From positions 62,001 to 126,000 of the forward strand of contig NZ_JAUSYQ010000001.1 of NCBI RefSeq assembly GCF_030816965.1: 64,000 nt of DNA, written 5' to 3'. A program made the position numbers and the translations under genes. The notes below the pieces were generated by a model. That model was not told where the DNA came from and made no database searches. It saw only the letters and a list, made by a program, of their open reading frames with translations. Source of the stretch: Streptomyces canus (GTDB lineage Bacteria > Actinomycetota > Actinomycetes > Streptomycetales > Streptomycetaceae). Positions 33,307 through 41,296 of this stretch are shown piece by piece. Every line of letters begins with the position of its first letter. Within the stretch, counting starts at the first letter, position 1.

Positions 33307-35439
33307 CTACTCTCCTTCGTCCAGGACGGCGTCGCCGCCCTTGATGTGCCGTGCCGGGTTCAGTCCCTGCTCCATGAGGTCGACCGCCCAGGCCATCGAC
33401 TGCACGCCTTCCAGCTTCGCCAGGCCCGGCGTGGGCCCGAGGCGGAAGCCGCCGGGCTGGGGCTTGCCCGAGGCGGCGTAGGGCAGGAAGGCGAGCGGGC
33501 TCTCGCCCGGCGAGGGGTAGACGACGCAGTCGGAGAGCACCGCGAGCGGGTACAGGCCGGTCATCTTGACCATGTTGTTGAGCTTGCGGTGCATGTTGAC
33601 CCGCGCCTTGGAGATGACGGCGGCGCGGATGTCGGGGCGCCATGTCGGCCGCTGAAGGGCCGGCCACCGCTCGCCTTCCTTGTAGTGGCGGCCCTGGGGA
33701 CGCTCACGGAGCTTGCCGACGCCGCCCTTGACGGTCGCCTTGATAGCGGCGAGCACGGCGGCCATCGCCGGGTCGGCGTCCTTGTGCCGCTCCATCGCGG
33801 CGAGGAACGCGCGGTCGTCCAGGTCCTTGGTGACGCCGAGGTCGGCGAGGGTGTCGACGTATGCGGTCTTGAGGCGGTCGTGCCACGGGTCCAGGTACGC
33901 GCCGGTCTCGCGGCGCAGGTACGCCTCGATCGGGTGGACGTTGAAGCCGAGCTCCTGGGCGTAGGCGACGGTGTGTGTCTGATACCAGGCCGGCCCGGTC
34001 GGGCGGCTGCCGTCCGGCGTGAACGGCGAGGGCAGACGCGGGTCCAGCTCGATGTGGGACAGGTCGACCAGCCAGCTCCCGGAGATCTTCGGGTTGAACG
34101 TCGGGGCGTGGAAGTGGTCGGGGGCGGAGAGGCCGACGACCAGGCGGGCCGCGGCCGCGAGAAACGCGGTGTTCAGGTCCAGGCCGACCGCGTAGGGCAG
34201 GGTGCACTCCTGGGCGGTCAGCAGGTCCACCGGCCGCACCCACTGGTAGGCCTCCTCGTTGAGGAAGCCGCCCGTCCAGCCGGAGTTCACGACCACGGGG
34301 TGTTCCGGGGTGGCCTCAGGCGGCGCAGGGTCCATCGGCTCCGTTCCGAGCGAGCCGGGGTTGTGGCCGGGCACCCAGTTCCCGGTCTGCGGGTCCTGCA
34401 CGGCCCTGGTCGGCGGGCGCAGCGCCGTCATCAGCTCCAGCCCGGAGACGGCCGTGGAGCCGCGCGGGGTGATGACCCGGGTCGCGTACACCCCGAGGAC
34501 GCGGGCGATGTCGGCCGCCTCCATGTCGGAGACGCCGGGCCAGGACCGCTCATCGAGGGCGTCCCACGACAGGATCGCCAGCTGCACGCACTGCCGCTCA
34601 CGGCCCTGCGCCTTGCGGTAGATCCGCGCCCACGGACCGAACCCACGCTGCGTGAGCTGCCACTTCGCCTTCAAGACCTCCTTGACCACCGGGTGGTCTT
34701 CCGGGAGGCGCAGGGAGCGGCGCTGCTCGTGGCCCTCCAGGCGCTCGGGCAGACCGAGCTTCACGGCGGCCGCTGCGGTGAGCACGACCAGCGGGTCGGA
34801 GTCCTTGCCGTACCGGTTGAGCTTCGCGGCACCGAGGCCAGACTCACGCAGCGTCCACTCCACCAGTTCGGGGATCGTGGTGGCCGGGCAGTCGAGGACG
34901 ATGCCGTCGACGCCGTACGCGGAGCCGGCACCGTCCAGCACCGCGAGCGGGCCGTGCGGAAAGCGCGGGTCGACGGCGGGCTTCGCGGCCTTCTTCCCGG
35001 CCGGGCGGTGCGACGACACCGCCGGGCGGGCAGCGGGGCGCTCCGGTGCGGCCGGGGCGGCGGGAGCCTTCACCGGCGCGACGGTCTCCGCTTCGGGGAC
35101 CGAGGGCGTGGCAGGGCCGGTGAACGTCTGCGGAACCGGCTCGGGCCGGAACGCGGGAGCCGGGGCGGGCGCGACGGCTGGAACTCCGAGGGCGGGATAC
35201 TTCGCCGCCCATCCGTTCAGCAGCCGCTGGTACGCCTCCAGGCGCGGTGACTTCGGCTCGGAGCGGCCGTTCTCGTAGTTCTTCACCGTCTGCGTCGACG
35301 TCTTCAACGCGGCCGCGAGGCGGGCCTGCGTGATGCCGGCGGCCTCACGCAGTCGGGCGCGCTCCGCCGGGGGCGGGAGCTGCGGCTCCTCCTCCAGCAA
35401 TGCGTCGATGTTCGCGAACAGCTCTTCCTCGGATGCCAT
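33307..35439 (-). CDS. tap: Telomere-associated protein Tap
   Basis: 710 residues, typical size. An N-terminal XRE HTH at about 25-60 (AGITQARLAAALKTSTQTVK; NYENGRSEPK) is followed by a long alanine/proline linker and the large Tap domain (GLDLNTAFLAAAARLVVGLS; ISGSWLVDLSHIELDPRLPS; WHDRLKTAYVDTLADLGVTK; KARVNMHRKLNNMVKMTGLY; LSDCVVYPSPGESPLAFLPY). Tap binds the 3' telomeric overhang and recruits Tpg. Cotranscribed with tpg. A decayed fragment of a second tap gene lies at 58068-58304, so another tap was once present. Confidence 0.92.
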   Translation of the reverse strand: MASEEELFANIDALLEEEPQLPPPAERARLREAAGITQARLAAALKTSTQTVKNYENGRSEPKSPRLEAYQRLLNGWAAKYPALGVPAVAPAPAPAFRPEPVPQTFTGPATPSVPEAETVAPVKAPAAPAAPERPAARPAVSSHRPAGKKAAKPAVDPRFPHGPLAVLDGAGSAYGVDGIVLDCPATTIPELVEWTLRESGLGAAKLNRYGKDSDPLVVLTAAAAVKLGLPERLEGHEQRRSLRLPEDHPVVKEVLKAKWQLTQRGFGPWARIYRKAQGRERQCVQLAILSWDALDERSWPGVSDMEAADIARVLGVYATRVITPRGSTAVSGLELMTALRPPTRAVQDPQTGNWVPGHNPGSLGTEPMDPAPPEATPEHPVVVNSGWTGGFLNEEAYQWVRPVDLLTAQECTLPYAVGLDLNTAFLAAAARLVVGLSAPDHFHAPTFNPKISGSWLVDLSHIELDPRLPSPFTPDGSRPTGPAWYQTHTVAYAQELGFNVHPIEAYLRRETGAYLDPWHDRLKTAYVDTLADLGVTKDLDDRAFLAAMERHKDADPAMAAVLAAIKATVKGGVGKLRERPQGRHYKEGERWPALQRPTWRPDIRAAVISKARVNMHRKLNNMVKMTGLYPLAVLSDCVVYPSPGESPLAFLPYAASGKPQPGGFRLGPTPGLAKLEGVQSMAWAVDLMEQGLNPARHIKGGDAVLDEGE

Positions 35440-35473
35440 TATCGGTCTACCTCCACCCCGGACACTAGCATTG

Positions 35474-35505
35474 TTTATCCTACTGTTTAACCCGCTTATT
35501 TAACC
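35474..35505. promoter_or_regulatory. Three TTTA(T/A)CC boxes upstream of tap
   Basis: TTTATCC at 35474 and TTTAACC at 35486 and 35499 are spaced by 12 and 13 bp in an AT-rich patch 35-65 bp upstream of the tap start. Their regular spacing on one DNA face suggests binding by a repressor, perhaps Tap through its HTH. Confidence 0.4.
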
Positions 35506-35783
35506 TACCCGGATTAATTTCGGAGGGTGTGGATGGCGTCGCGGAGCTGCGCAGGTGTCCTGTGACAGCGAATCTTGAGCATGTGCCACAGATGTTTGAT
35601 CAGGGCATTGATGCCTGTCCTGTCTCTGCGATGTGTAGGCAGTCCCGCTCTTCTGTAGGCATGTGCGGCTGGGTCCCGGTCATGTGTAGGCAAGTTCTGA
35701 AGAGTTCCGGTCTTGTGTAGGTACGGCGATTGCCTCGCTTCTACGGTCGAAGTGGCTGGTCGACGTTGTACCGGAGGCCCGGG

Positions 35784-36566
35784 ATGGATGCGGATGAGGT
35801 GTCGGCGGAGGACATCGAGCTGGAGTACGTCAGCACGGCCGGGGTCCGCGAGCGGGGGCCTTTGAGCCGGTTGTGGCCGGTGCGGTTCGAGTCGGTACGG
35901 CCCGAGCGCCGGTTCCCGGCTTTCCGGGGCCAGGGCAACTGGTGCGGCTGGTACTGGTCGGCGACCTGCGGCGGGCATGTGGGCTATGAGTCGTGGCTGG
36001 AGCGCGACCGTCTGATGCTGCTCGACTTCGATCCGCTGGTGACGGGCATGGCTTCGCAGCCGTTCCGGCTGTCGTGGACCAGTACGGATGGGAAGCGGGT
36101 GCGGCATACGCCGGACTTCTTCGTACGCCGCGCCGACGGCACGGGCCGGGTGGTGGACGTGCGTCCGGACGAGCGGATCGAGCCGGATGACGCGACGAAG
36201 TTCGCCGTGACGGCGGCGACTTGCCGAGCGGTGGGCTGGGACTTCCAACGGGTGGGCACGCCGGAGGCGGTGCTGATGGCGAACGTGCGGTGGCTGGCCG
36301 GCTACCGGCATCCGCGAGTGCACCGCCCGGAGGTCGCTGCCCGCCTGGTGGACGTGTTCACCGACGGCGCCGGGTTGCTGACCGGTACCCGACGGGTGGG
36401 TGATCAGATCGCGGTGCTGCCGGTGCTGTTCCACCTGCTCTGGCGCCGGGTCCTGGCCGTGGATCTGGAGGCCGGGTTGTTCTCGGCGGACTCGCAGGTC
36501 CGGCTCGGCATGGTGCGGGAAGGGGGCGGGGATGCCGTCGCGTCCGCGGCTGCTGCGAGCGGGTGA
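35784..36566 (+). CDS. TnsA-like transposase endonuclease subunit
   Basis: 260 residues from ATG 35784 with GGAGG 6 bp upstream. The nuclease core shows VGYESWLERDRLMLLDFDPL (catalytic Glu), RVRHTPDFFVRRADG (catalytic Asp) and RVVDVRPDERI, where the usual Lys position is Arg, as in other actinobacterial members. The rest (GWDFQRVGTPEAVLMANVRW; LPVLFHLLWRRVLAVDL) matches the TnsA-like family of heteromeric transposases, in which TnsA cuts the 5' strand at transposon ends. Its partner TnsB is absent. The downstream start overlaps its last 35 bp. Confidence 0.8.
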   Translation: MDADEVSAEDIELEYVSTAGVRERGPLSRLWPVRFESVRPERRFPAFRGQGNWCGWYWSATCGGHVGYESWLERDRLMLLDFDPLVTGMASQPFRLSWTSTDGKRVRHTPDFFVRRADGTGRVVDVRPDERIEPDDATKFAVTAATCRAVGWDFQRVGTPEAVLMANVRWLAGYRHPRVHRPEVAARLVDVFTDGAGLLTGTRRVGDQIAVLPVLFHLLWRRVLAVDLEAGLFSADSQVRLGMVREGGGDAVASAAAASG

Positions 36567-37398
36567 CCTGGTCCGGTTCGACGGCCTGGCCCTGGCGAAC
36601 CACGTCCCCCTGGCCCGCCTGCGCTCTCCCTCACGCTGGTTGGACTCCCGTCTCACCAGCCTCGACACTCTCTGCGTTCTCAGCGGCCAGTCTCGGATGA
36701 CCCTGGCCGGAGCGATCCCCGACCTCCGCACGGACGACGCCTCACTGACGACGGAAATCCACATCCCGGCCCCCGACCGCACGCTTCGCTGGGCTTGCCG
36801 CCGTTGCGTCGTCACACGCACCCGTTCGACGCTGCCCGCCCAGGTCTGGGCCTCCATCCACAACGAAGTCTGCATCCGCCACAACCTCTGGATTGGCAAG
36901 AACGTCCTCGCCCCTGAACAACAGCTTGACCTGTCCCGAACCCCCGACGTCATTCGCGCTCAACGCCACTACTGGCGACTCCGACAGCGATACGGCCCGA
37001 CCCTCATCGACGCGTGCTACGTCGCCACCGGCAAGCTCTGGAGCGGTCTGGCCCACCGCCACTACCGGCTCACCCACCGCGCCGAACTCCTCAACGACCT
37101 GGTCGTGGTCAAGGCACCCACCGTCGAACCGGACAAAAAGGCCCCATGGCTGGAAGCCGCTGGATACCCCGAACACATCACGCTGATCAGCCTGTTCGCA
37201 TCAGGTCATTGGAGGCGATCGGTCCTCAGCGACGACCTTCTCGTCGTCACCCGGGCTATTGCCGAATTCCACCGCCGCTTCCCGCTGCAGGCACCCCTGC
37301 GAGGCACCAGCCGCACATGGCTCAGCACCACCATCGAGGCCACGGCCAGAAAGGTCGAAACTCTCCTGCCCGCCACACGACCCGCAGAAGATCCATAA
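36532..37398 (+). CDS. TnsB N-terminus/TniQ fusion formed by internal deletion
   Basis: 288 residues from ATG 36532 (RBS GGGAAGGGGG). The first 18 residues (PSRPRLLRAGDLVRFDG) look like the start of the DDE transposase that normally follows TnsA. From there it continues as a TniQ protein lacking its beginning: LANHVPLARLRSPSRWLDSR, CVLSGQSRMTLAGAIPDL, a zinc-binding WACRRC...VCIRHNLWIG, and a helical C-terminus. TniQ proteins choose target sites. The simplest explanation is one in-frame deletion that removed most of tnsB, all of the ATPase gene and the 5' end of tniQ. Confidence 0.65.
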   Translation: MPSRPRLLRAGDLVRFDGLALANHVPLARLRSPSRWLDSRLTSLDTLCVLSGQSRMTLAGAIPDLRTDDASLTTEIHIPAPDRTLRWACRRCVVTRTRSTLPAQVWASIHNEVCIRHNLWIGKNVLAPEQQLDLSRTPDVIRAQRHYWRLRQRYGPTLIDACYVATGKLWSGLAHRHYRLTHRAELLNDLVVVKAPTVEPDKKAPWLEAAGYPEHITLISLFASGHWRRSVLSDDLLVVTRAIAEFHRRFPLQAPLRGTSRTWLSTTIEATARKVETLLPATRPAEDP

Positions 37399-37457
37399 GC
37401 GCTTCTGCTGTCGGCAGACTCGCTGGATGTCATACGGCGGCCTGCCAGGATGGCCGC

Positions 37458-38165
37458 ATGGGGAAGAACATGGCGGTGCGTCGACTCGATCTCGGGTACT
37501 TCATCCGGCCTGCATCGGAGACGGGCGGCCCACAACCACGAGTTGAACCTGTCCTTGCCTACCTGGTGCAACACGACCAGGGATTGATCCTCTTCGATAC
37601 CGGCATCGGCGGCGCGGACCCCGAAACCGAAGCACACTACCGACCCCGACGGCGAGCGTTGCAGGACGCCCTGTCAGCATCCGGAGTCGCCCTTGATGAC
37701 ATCTCCATGGTCGTGAACTGCCACCTGCACTTCGACCACTGCGGCGGAAATCCCCTCCTGGGTGACAAGCCCATCCTGGTTCAGGACGTCGAACTGGCCA
37801 CTGCTCGTCAGGGCAACTACACCTTCGATGAACTGATCGACTTCCCCGGCGCAACCTACGAGGAAGTCGCCGGCGAAACCGAAGTCTGGCCGGGAGTCTG
37901 GATCATGCCGACGCCTGGGCACACCCAAGGGCACCAGTCGCTGGTTCTCCGGCAAGGCGACGGCACAGTAGTCCTCGCCGGCCAGGCACACGACTTCGCT
38001 TCCCATTTCGCGTCCGACCAACTGGCCCGTCACGCGGCACTCCAGGGCGTGGAGCAGCCGCTTCCTCCTTATCAGCACTGGCTGGAGCGACTCGCCGACT
38101 TCGACCCACGACGTGTGCTCTTCGCCCACGACTGCTCAGTCTGGGAACCGCCGCAGACCGCCTGA
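37458..38165 (+). CDS. Metallo-beta-lactamase-fold hydrolase (AHL-lactonase-like), transposon cargo
   Basis: 235 residues from ATG 37458 (a second ATG at 37470 is possible). LILFDTGIGG opens the fold; HxHxDH is present as VNCHLHFDHCGGN, followed by MPTPGHTQGHQSLVL (His), LAGQAHDFASHF (Asp) and the C-terminal FAHDCSVW (His). These are the ligands of a di-metal site as in N-acyl-homoserine-lactone lactonases and related esterases. Substrate cannot be deduced. It is the only gene of the element not involved in transposition, so it is cargo. Confidence 0.75.
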   Translation: MGKNMAVRRLDLGYFIRPASETGGPQPRVEPVLAYLVQHDQGLILFDTGIGGADPETEAHYRPRRRALQDALSASGVALDDISMVVNCHLHFDHCGGNPLLGDKPILVQDVELATARQGNYTFDELIDFPGATYEEVAGETEVWPGVWIMPTPGHTQGHQSLVLRQGDGTVVLAGQAHDFASHFASDQLARHAALQGVEQPLPPYQHWLERLADFDPRRVLFAHDCSVWEPPQTA

Positions 38166-38338
38166 CTGCGTCGACTACGGAGCCGCTGAAGCCGACTCTC
38201 CAGCACATGCCACACACCGAAGTGCCCACACATAAGTGGGACAACCCTGGCCAGCGTGTCCCAGACAAGTCGAAGCACCCCAGGTCACAGCCTCGCACTA
38301 CCCACACATAACTGGGGACAGGACAATGCCAGCCCTGG

Positions 38339-38491
38339 TCAGTGGTCCTTCATCAGGAGATGGAGCAGCGTCACCACCGCGGCACCGATCACGAGAGCGG
38401 CGCCGAACGGCGGATGCTCGTAGGCGGCATACGTGACCCCGCTGCCGACGAGCAAAAGCAGCACCATCCGCTGATCTATCTGACCGCCCAT
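38339..38491 (-). CDS. Small membrane protein (paralogue 3 of 3)
   Basis: 50 residues from ATG 38491: GGQIDQRMVLLLLVGSGVTY, AAYEHPPFGAALVIGAAVVT, LLHLLMKDH. Same two-helix layout with HP in the turn as the proteins at 19232 and 27549. Its stop lies 14 bp beyond the right end of the Tn7-like element, so that element landed just downstream of this gene and did not interrupt it. RBS candidate AAGGAGAGG. Confidence 0.65.
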   Translation of the reverse strand: MGGQIDQRMVLLLLVGSGVTYAAYEHPPFGAALVIGAAVVTLLHLLMKDH

Positions 38492-38821
38492 GGATCCGAG
38501 CCCCTCTCCTTCGCGTACTCCGGGTTGAACAGCACCCGACGACCCCGATTCATCGAGAACCGGACCCGTGCACGCTGGCGGGGGCACGCGCTGCATGGTG
38601 GCCGCGGCTACTCGGTGACCCGATCCGGGCGCCGTCACAAGGGGTACCAGTAACCGTCACGATCTGTCGGTCGTGGCAGTCACCGATGCGAACGAAGTCA
38701 GTGGTCCGTGTGGCTTGCCGCCTCTACGTCAAATCCGACCTCTCAAAAGATCGATGACATCAGGCCCGTACGACATGGTCCGCAGCGGCGACGAAGGGAC
38801 ATCCCACCCGACGGCCGCGGC

Positions 38822-39102
38822 ATGACCATCCCTGAACTCCAGCAGGCCATGACCTCTTACATCAGGCCCGAAGACGACCTGAAGGCAGAGGTGGAAGTCC
38901 TGCTGGAGCGCGGTTGGCTCACCCGCGGTGCCGGGGGACGACTGTGGATCACCGAGTCGGGCGAGGAGGCTCGTGTCGGTCTCAAGCAGCACGCCCCGGC
39001 CATCCGGGCGCGCATCCACCAGGGCTTGATGACGCCGGCTACGTCACCACACTGAAAGTGCTCCAGCAGATGATCCGAAACGCGGGCGGCACCCTGGCTT
39101 AG
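38822..39102 (+). pseudogene. MarR-like winged-helix fragment with frameshift
   Basis: TIPELQQAMTSYIRPEDDLK, AEVEVLLERGWLTRGAGGRL and WITESGEEARVGLKQHAPAI match the wing and dimerisation part of a MarR-type regulator. At about 39025 (GGCTTGATGAC) one base is missing; the next frame continues DDAGYVTTLKVLQQMIRNAG and stops at 39100. The N-terminal third is also absent, so the gene is dead on two counts. Confidence 0.65.
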
Positions 39103-39700
39103 CCGCAACCCCGCCCTGCCTGCATCGAGTGGGGCCCCTCCGCCAGGCAGCATCTGAGTCTAAAGCGGAGCTCGAACGGGAGAGACCAGTTGGAGGTCCG
39201 GAACCCGCAGGCCACTCTGCCGCAGTTCGGGCACTTCGCGGGCCGGCAATGCTTCATCACCGGCTCCGTGTCCGGGCCGGCGGCCGGGCGGCGCGAGAGA
39301 CAGAGGGCGGTGGATGCCTCGAAGCAACAGTCGTTGAGGACGCCCGGACAGTAGGTGCGGGCCGGGTTGGCGAGCATGCTCCGCAGCCGTGCGGCATCCA
39401 CGATGCGGCCGGGGAAGTCGCCGAGTTCGTCACGGACGCGGGCGAACTCCGTGGCCAGCCGGGGTGGCATCCGCACTCCGGCCTTGAAGTCCTCGTACTG
39501 GTCGAGGAAGTGCTCCAGTCGGGCCATCTGTTGTTCGTTCCCGACCTCCTTGCGGAAGCCGGAGGCTGAGCTGCCGGCCTATCCCTCGAACATCGCGACC
39601 TTCATGTGCTTGTACTGAATCTTGCCCGCGACGACCCCGAACGCTGGTAGGCGATGTGCCAGGCGACCTTGTGGACGGGGTTGGGGACTGACCGTTAACC
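39099..39700 (-). pseudogene. C-terminal remnant of a tyrosine recombinase
   Basis: The minus strand encodes VAWHIAYQRFGVVAGKIQYK, HMKVAMFEG, then TAG, then ASGFRKEVGNEQQMARLEHF, RMPPRLATEFARVRDELGDF and NPARTYCPGVLNDCCFEAST. This is the cysteine-containing C-terminal tail of a large Streptomyces plasmid integrase family. An in-frame stop (probably from a Tyr codon) and at least one frame change show it is decayed; the catalytic residues are gone. Confidence 0.6.
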
Positions 39701-39747
39701 GTTTCTGAGCCTCTGGCCCGCGACGCCCGGACTCTTAAGTGGGTGCC

Positions 39748-39774
39748 TTGCTCGCCCGAGGCTGCTGCTAGCGT
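39748..39774 (+). promoter_or_regulatory. Promoter candidate of the leader-MFS operon
   Basis: TAGCGT at 39769-39774 is a common Streptomyces -10 hexamer; TTGCTC at 39748-39753 would be the -35 with a 15-bp spacer. The start point predicted at about 39780 coincides with the GTG of the leader peptide, so the leader mRNA is probably leaderless. Confidence 0.5.
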
Positions 39775-39780
39775 GTGTTC

Positions 39781-39813
39781 GTGCCGAAAACAGACAAGGT
39801 GCGCCGTCGCTGA
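39781..39813 (+). CDS. Leader peptide (VPKTDKVRRR) of the MFS attenuator
   Basis: A 10-codon ORF, GTG CCG AAA ACA GAC AAG GTG CGC CGT CGC TGA. It contains K-V-R and R-R-R, both of the +X+ type known to arrest ribosomes in the presence of macrolides. Its last three sense codons form arm 1 of the RNA hairpin that controls the downstream gene. An alternative start two codons upstream (GTG 39775) is in frame. Confidence 0.7.
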   Translation: MPKTDKVRRR

Positions 39814-39870
39814 GAGCGACGGCGCAAAACCCCAGTTCTCGCCGTCGCTCCTGACCCCTGGCCAGGAGCG
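39800..39870 (+). promoter_or_regulatory. Translational attenuator upstream of the MFS exporter
   Basis: Arm 1 (39800-39811) pairs with arm 2 (39815-39826) in a perfect 12-bp stem with a 3-nt loop. CGCTCCTG (39846-39853) pairs with CAGGAGCG (39863-39870), which buries the exporter's Shine-Dalgarno AGGAG (39864-39868). Arm 2 can instead pair over 10 bp (AGCGACGGCG, 39815-39824) with CGCCGTCGCT at 39840-39849, which overlaps the anti-SD arm and frees the SD. A ribosome stalled on the Arg codons in arm 1 would force that switch. This is the logic of erm-type translational attenuation. Confidence 0.8.
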
Positions 39871-39875
39871 TCTTT

Positions 39876-41294
39876 GTGGCGCTCGGATTTCCCAGTTCCG
39901 GAGCGCACCCCATGTTTGCCTTGTCTGCTCGTCAACGTCGGCGTGTCCTTGTCGCTGACCTCATCTCCACAGCCGTGTTCCCCCTCGCCATCACCGGATC
40001 GACGGCTGTCGTCCCCGAGGTGACCGCCCAACTGCCGGGGGCGGATGCCCTGGGTCCGTGGATCGTCCTCGCCTACAACGGGCTCTTCGCCGCTGCTCTG
40101 CTGCTGGCGGGAGCGACAGCGGACCGCAGCGCCCGCACCCGGTTCTTCGCCATCGGCAACATCGTTGTCGCAGGCACCGGGTTCTTGTCCGCCCTCGCTC
40201 CAGACCTTTTGACTCTGGTGGCCCTTCGCACCGTCGCCGGCATCGGAGCGGCCATGTGCGCCGCCGGCGGATCGTCGATGCTCTTGGCCGTGTACCCGCC
40301 GGAGGAGCGGCGTCGGGTGTACGGCTACGCGGGCGCCGTGCTGGGCAGCAGTCTGGCATTGGGACCGTTGGTTGCCCAGGCCCTCATGGCCGCCGGGGGC
40401 TGGCCCCTCGTCTTCGTCGCACCGGGGGCCGTCGCCACAGTCGCTGCCTTGGCCACGCTCACGCTTCCGGGCCTTCGCAGCTCCGCAGTGTCCGAGAACT
40501 TCGACCGTGCCGGCGCTGTTCTCTTTGGGGTGACCGTGGCCGCCGCAGTGACCGCACTCGGTCTGGGCTTCGGGGCCGGCGTCCCGTGGTGGGTGCCGGT
40601 CGCACTCGTCCTCGTCGCGGCAGCCAGCGCCATCGGACTCGTCCGCGTAGAACGGCGTGCATCCGATCCCGCGATACCCGTGGACCTGTTGCAGATCCCC
40701 GCCTACCGGGCGTACGCGCTGGCGACGGGCGCTTTCATGGGAATGCTCGTGGTGGGTTTGGCCGTGCTCCCTCAGCTTGGCTCCGCCCAGGGCATGGGCG
40801 CAGGCGGGGCAGCGGTGATGCTCAGCCTGCTGACCGTGCCATCGACGCTCCTTCCGCTTCTTGCCGCACGGATCGCGCGCCGATGGGCACGGCCGCTGGT
40901 GACAACCGCGCTGTTCACCTGCGCCGTCACAGCGGTCATCCTCCAGGCGACCAACCACCCTGCGGCCCTTCTCCTCGCAGCCGCGGTGATCGGGCTGTGC
41001 CTTGGACTGACCGAAGGCGTCCCGGACGGGCAAGCACTCCGCTACGTGCCCTCCGAGCGCGGAGGGGCCGGCGCCGCACTGTTCAGCACCACGCGGATGA
41101 GCCTGGAAACCTTCACGCTGGCGGCTGCCACCGGACTGATGGCGGCTCTCGGCACCTCATCCGGACTGGCAGTCGCCGGAGCCGTGTGCCTCATCGCCGC
41201 CCTCGTCGTCCGGCAAGCTGTCCCCTCCCGCGACACCCGGTCACAGCCCGAGAGTCTGGGCTCGGACATCAGCGGACCGGCAACCCAGCGGTAG
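39876..41294 (+). CDS. MFS drug exporter (DHA2-like)
   Basis: 472 residues from GTG 39876, 7 bp after AGGAG. About 12-14 hydrophobic helices; ALGPWIVLAYNGLFAAALLL, AGATADRSARTRFFAIGNIV carries motif A between helices 2 and 3; LRTVAGIGAAMCAAGGSSML and YPPEERRRVYGYAGAVLGSS, ALGPLVAQALMAAGGWPLVF contains motif C (antiporter). The C-terminal half (GVPDGQALRYVPSERGGAGA) is typical of DHA2 proton antiporters that pump out antibiotics. The leader attenuator points to induction by a ribosome-targeting drug, most simply a macrolide-type compound. No neighbouring biosynthesis genes. Confidence 0.85.
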   Translation: MALGFPSSGAHPMFALSARQRRRVLVADLISTAVFPLAITGSTAVVPEVTAQLPGADALGPWIVLAYNGLFAAALLLAGATADRSARTRFFAIGNIVVAGTGFLSALAPDLLTLVALRTVAGIGAAMCAAGGSSMLLAVYPPEERRRVYGYAGAVLGSSLALGPLVAQALMAAGGWPLVFVAPGAVATVAALATLTLPGLRSSAVSENFDRAGAVLFGVTVAAAVTALGLGFGAGVPWWVPVALVLVAAASAIGLVRVERRASDPAIPVDLLQIPAYRAYALATGAFMGMLVVGLAVLPQLGSAQGMGAGGAAVMLSLLTVPSTLLPLLAARIARRWARPLVTTALFTCAVTAVILQATNHPAALLLAAAVIGLCLGLTEGVPDGQALRYVPSERGGAGAALFSTTRMSLETFTLAAATGLMAALGTSSGLAVAGAVCLIAALVVRQAVPSRDTRSQPESLGSDISGPATQR

Positions 41295-41296
41295 CT

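Larger units (their letters stand above)
35616..38325 (+). mobile_element. Tn7-like (TnsA/TniQ) transposon, internally deleted, with TIRs and 5-bp TSD
   Basis: The left end starts TGTCCTGTCTCTGCG and the right end, on the other strand, TGTCCTGTCCCCAGT. The flanks are ATGCC on both sides (35611-35615 and 38326-38330), a 5-bp target duplication as in Tn7/Tn5053 relatives. Internal repeats TGTGTAGGCA (35632, 35683; variants at 35652 and 35714) on the left and their complements (38223, about 38300) on the right look like TnsB-binding sites. Genes inside: tnsA-like, a TnsB-start/TniQ hybrid, and an MBL-fold hydrolase. The DDE transposase and the ATPase are missing, so the 2.7-kb element cannot move unaided. 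Confidence 0.8.

Noticed and set aside
32926..35250. A 774-codon plus-strand frame over tap-tpg
   Set aside because: Antisense shadow of two well-recognised genes; no family signal.
35514..35615. IS transposase C-terminus left of the Tn7-like element (GINALIKHLWHMLKIRCHRT)
   Set aside because: The frame is short, crosses the target duplication, and matches no transposase tail convincingly.
35616..38325. CRISPR-associated transposon (CAST)
   Set aside because: The Tn7-like element contains no cas genes or repeats, and the CRISPR relic lies 23 kb away with no link to it.
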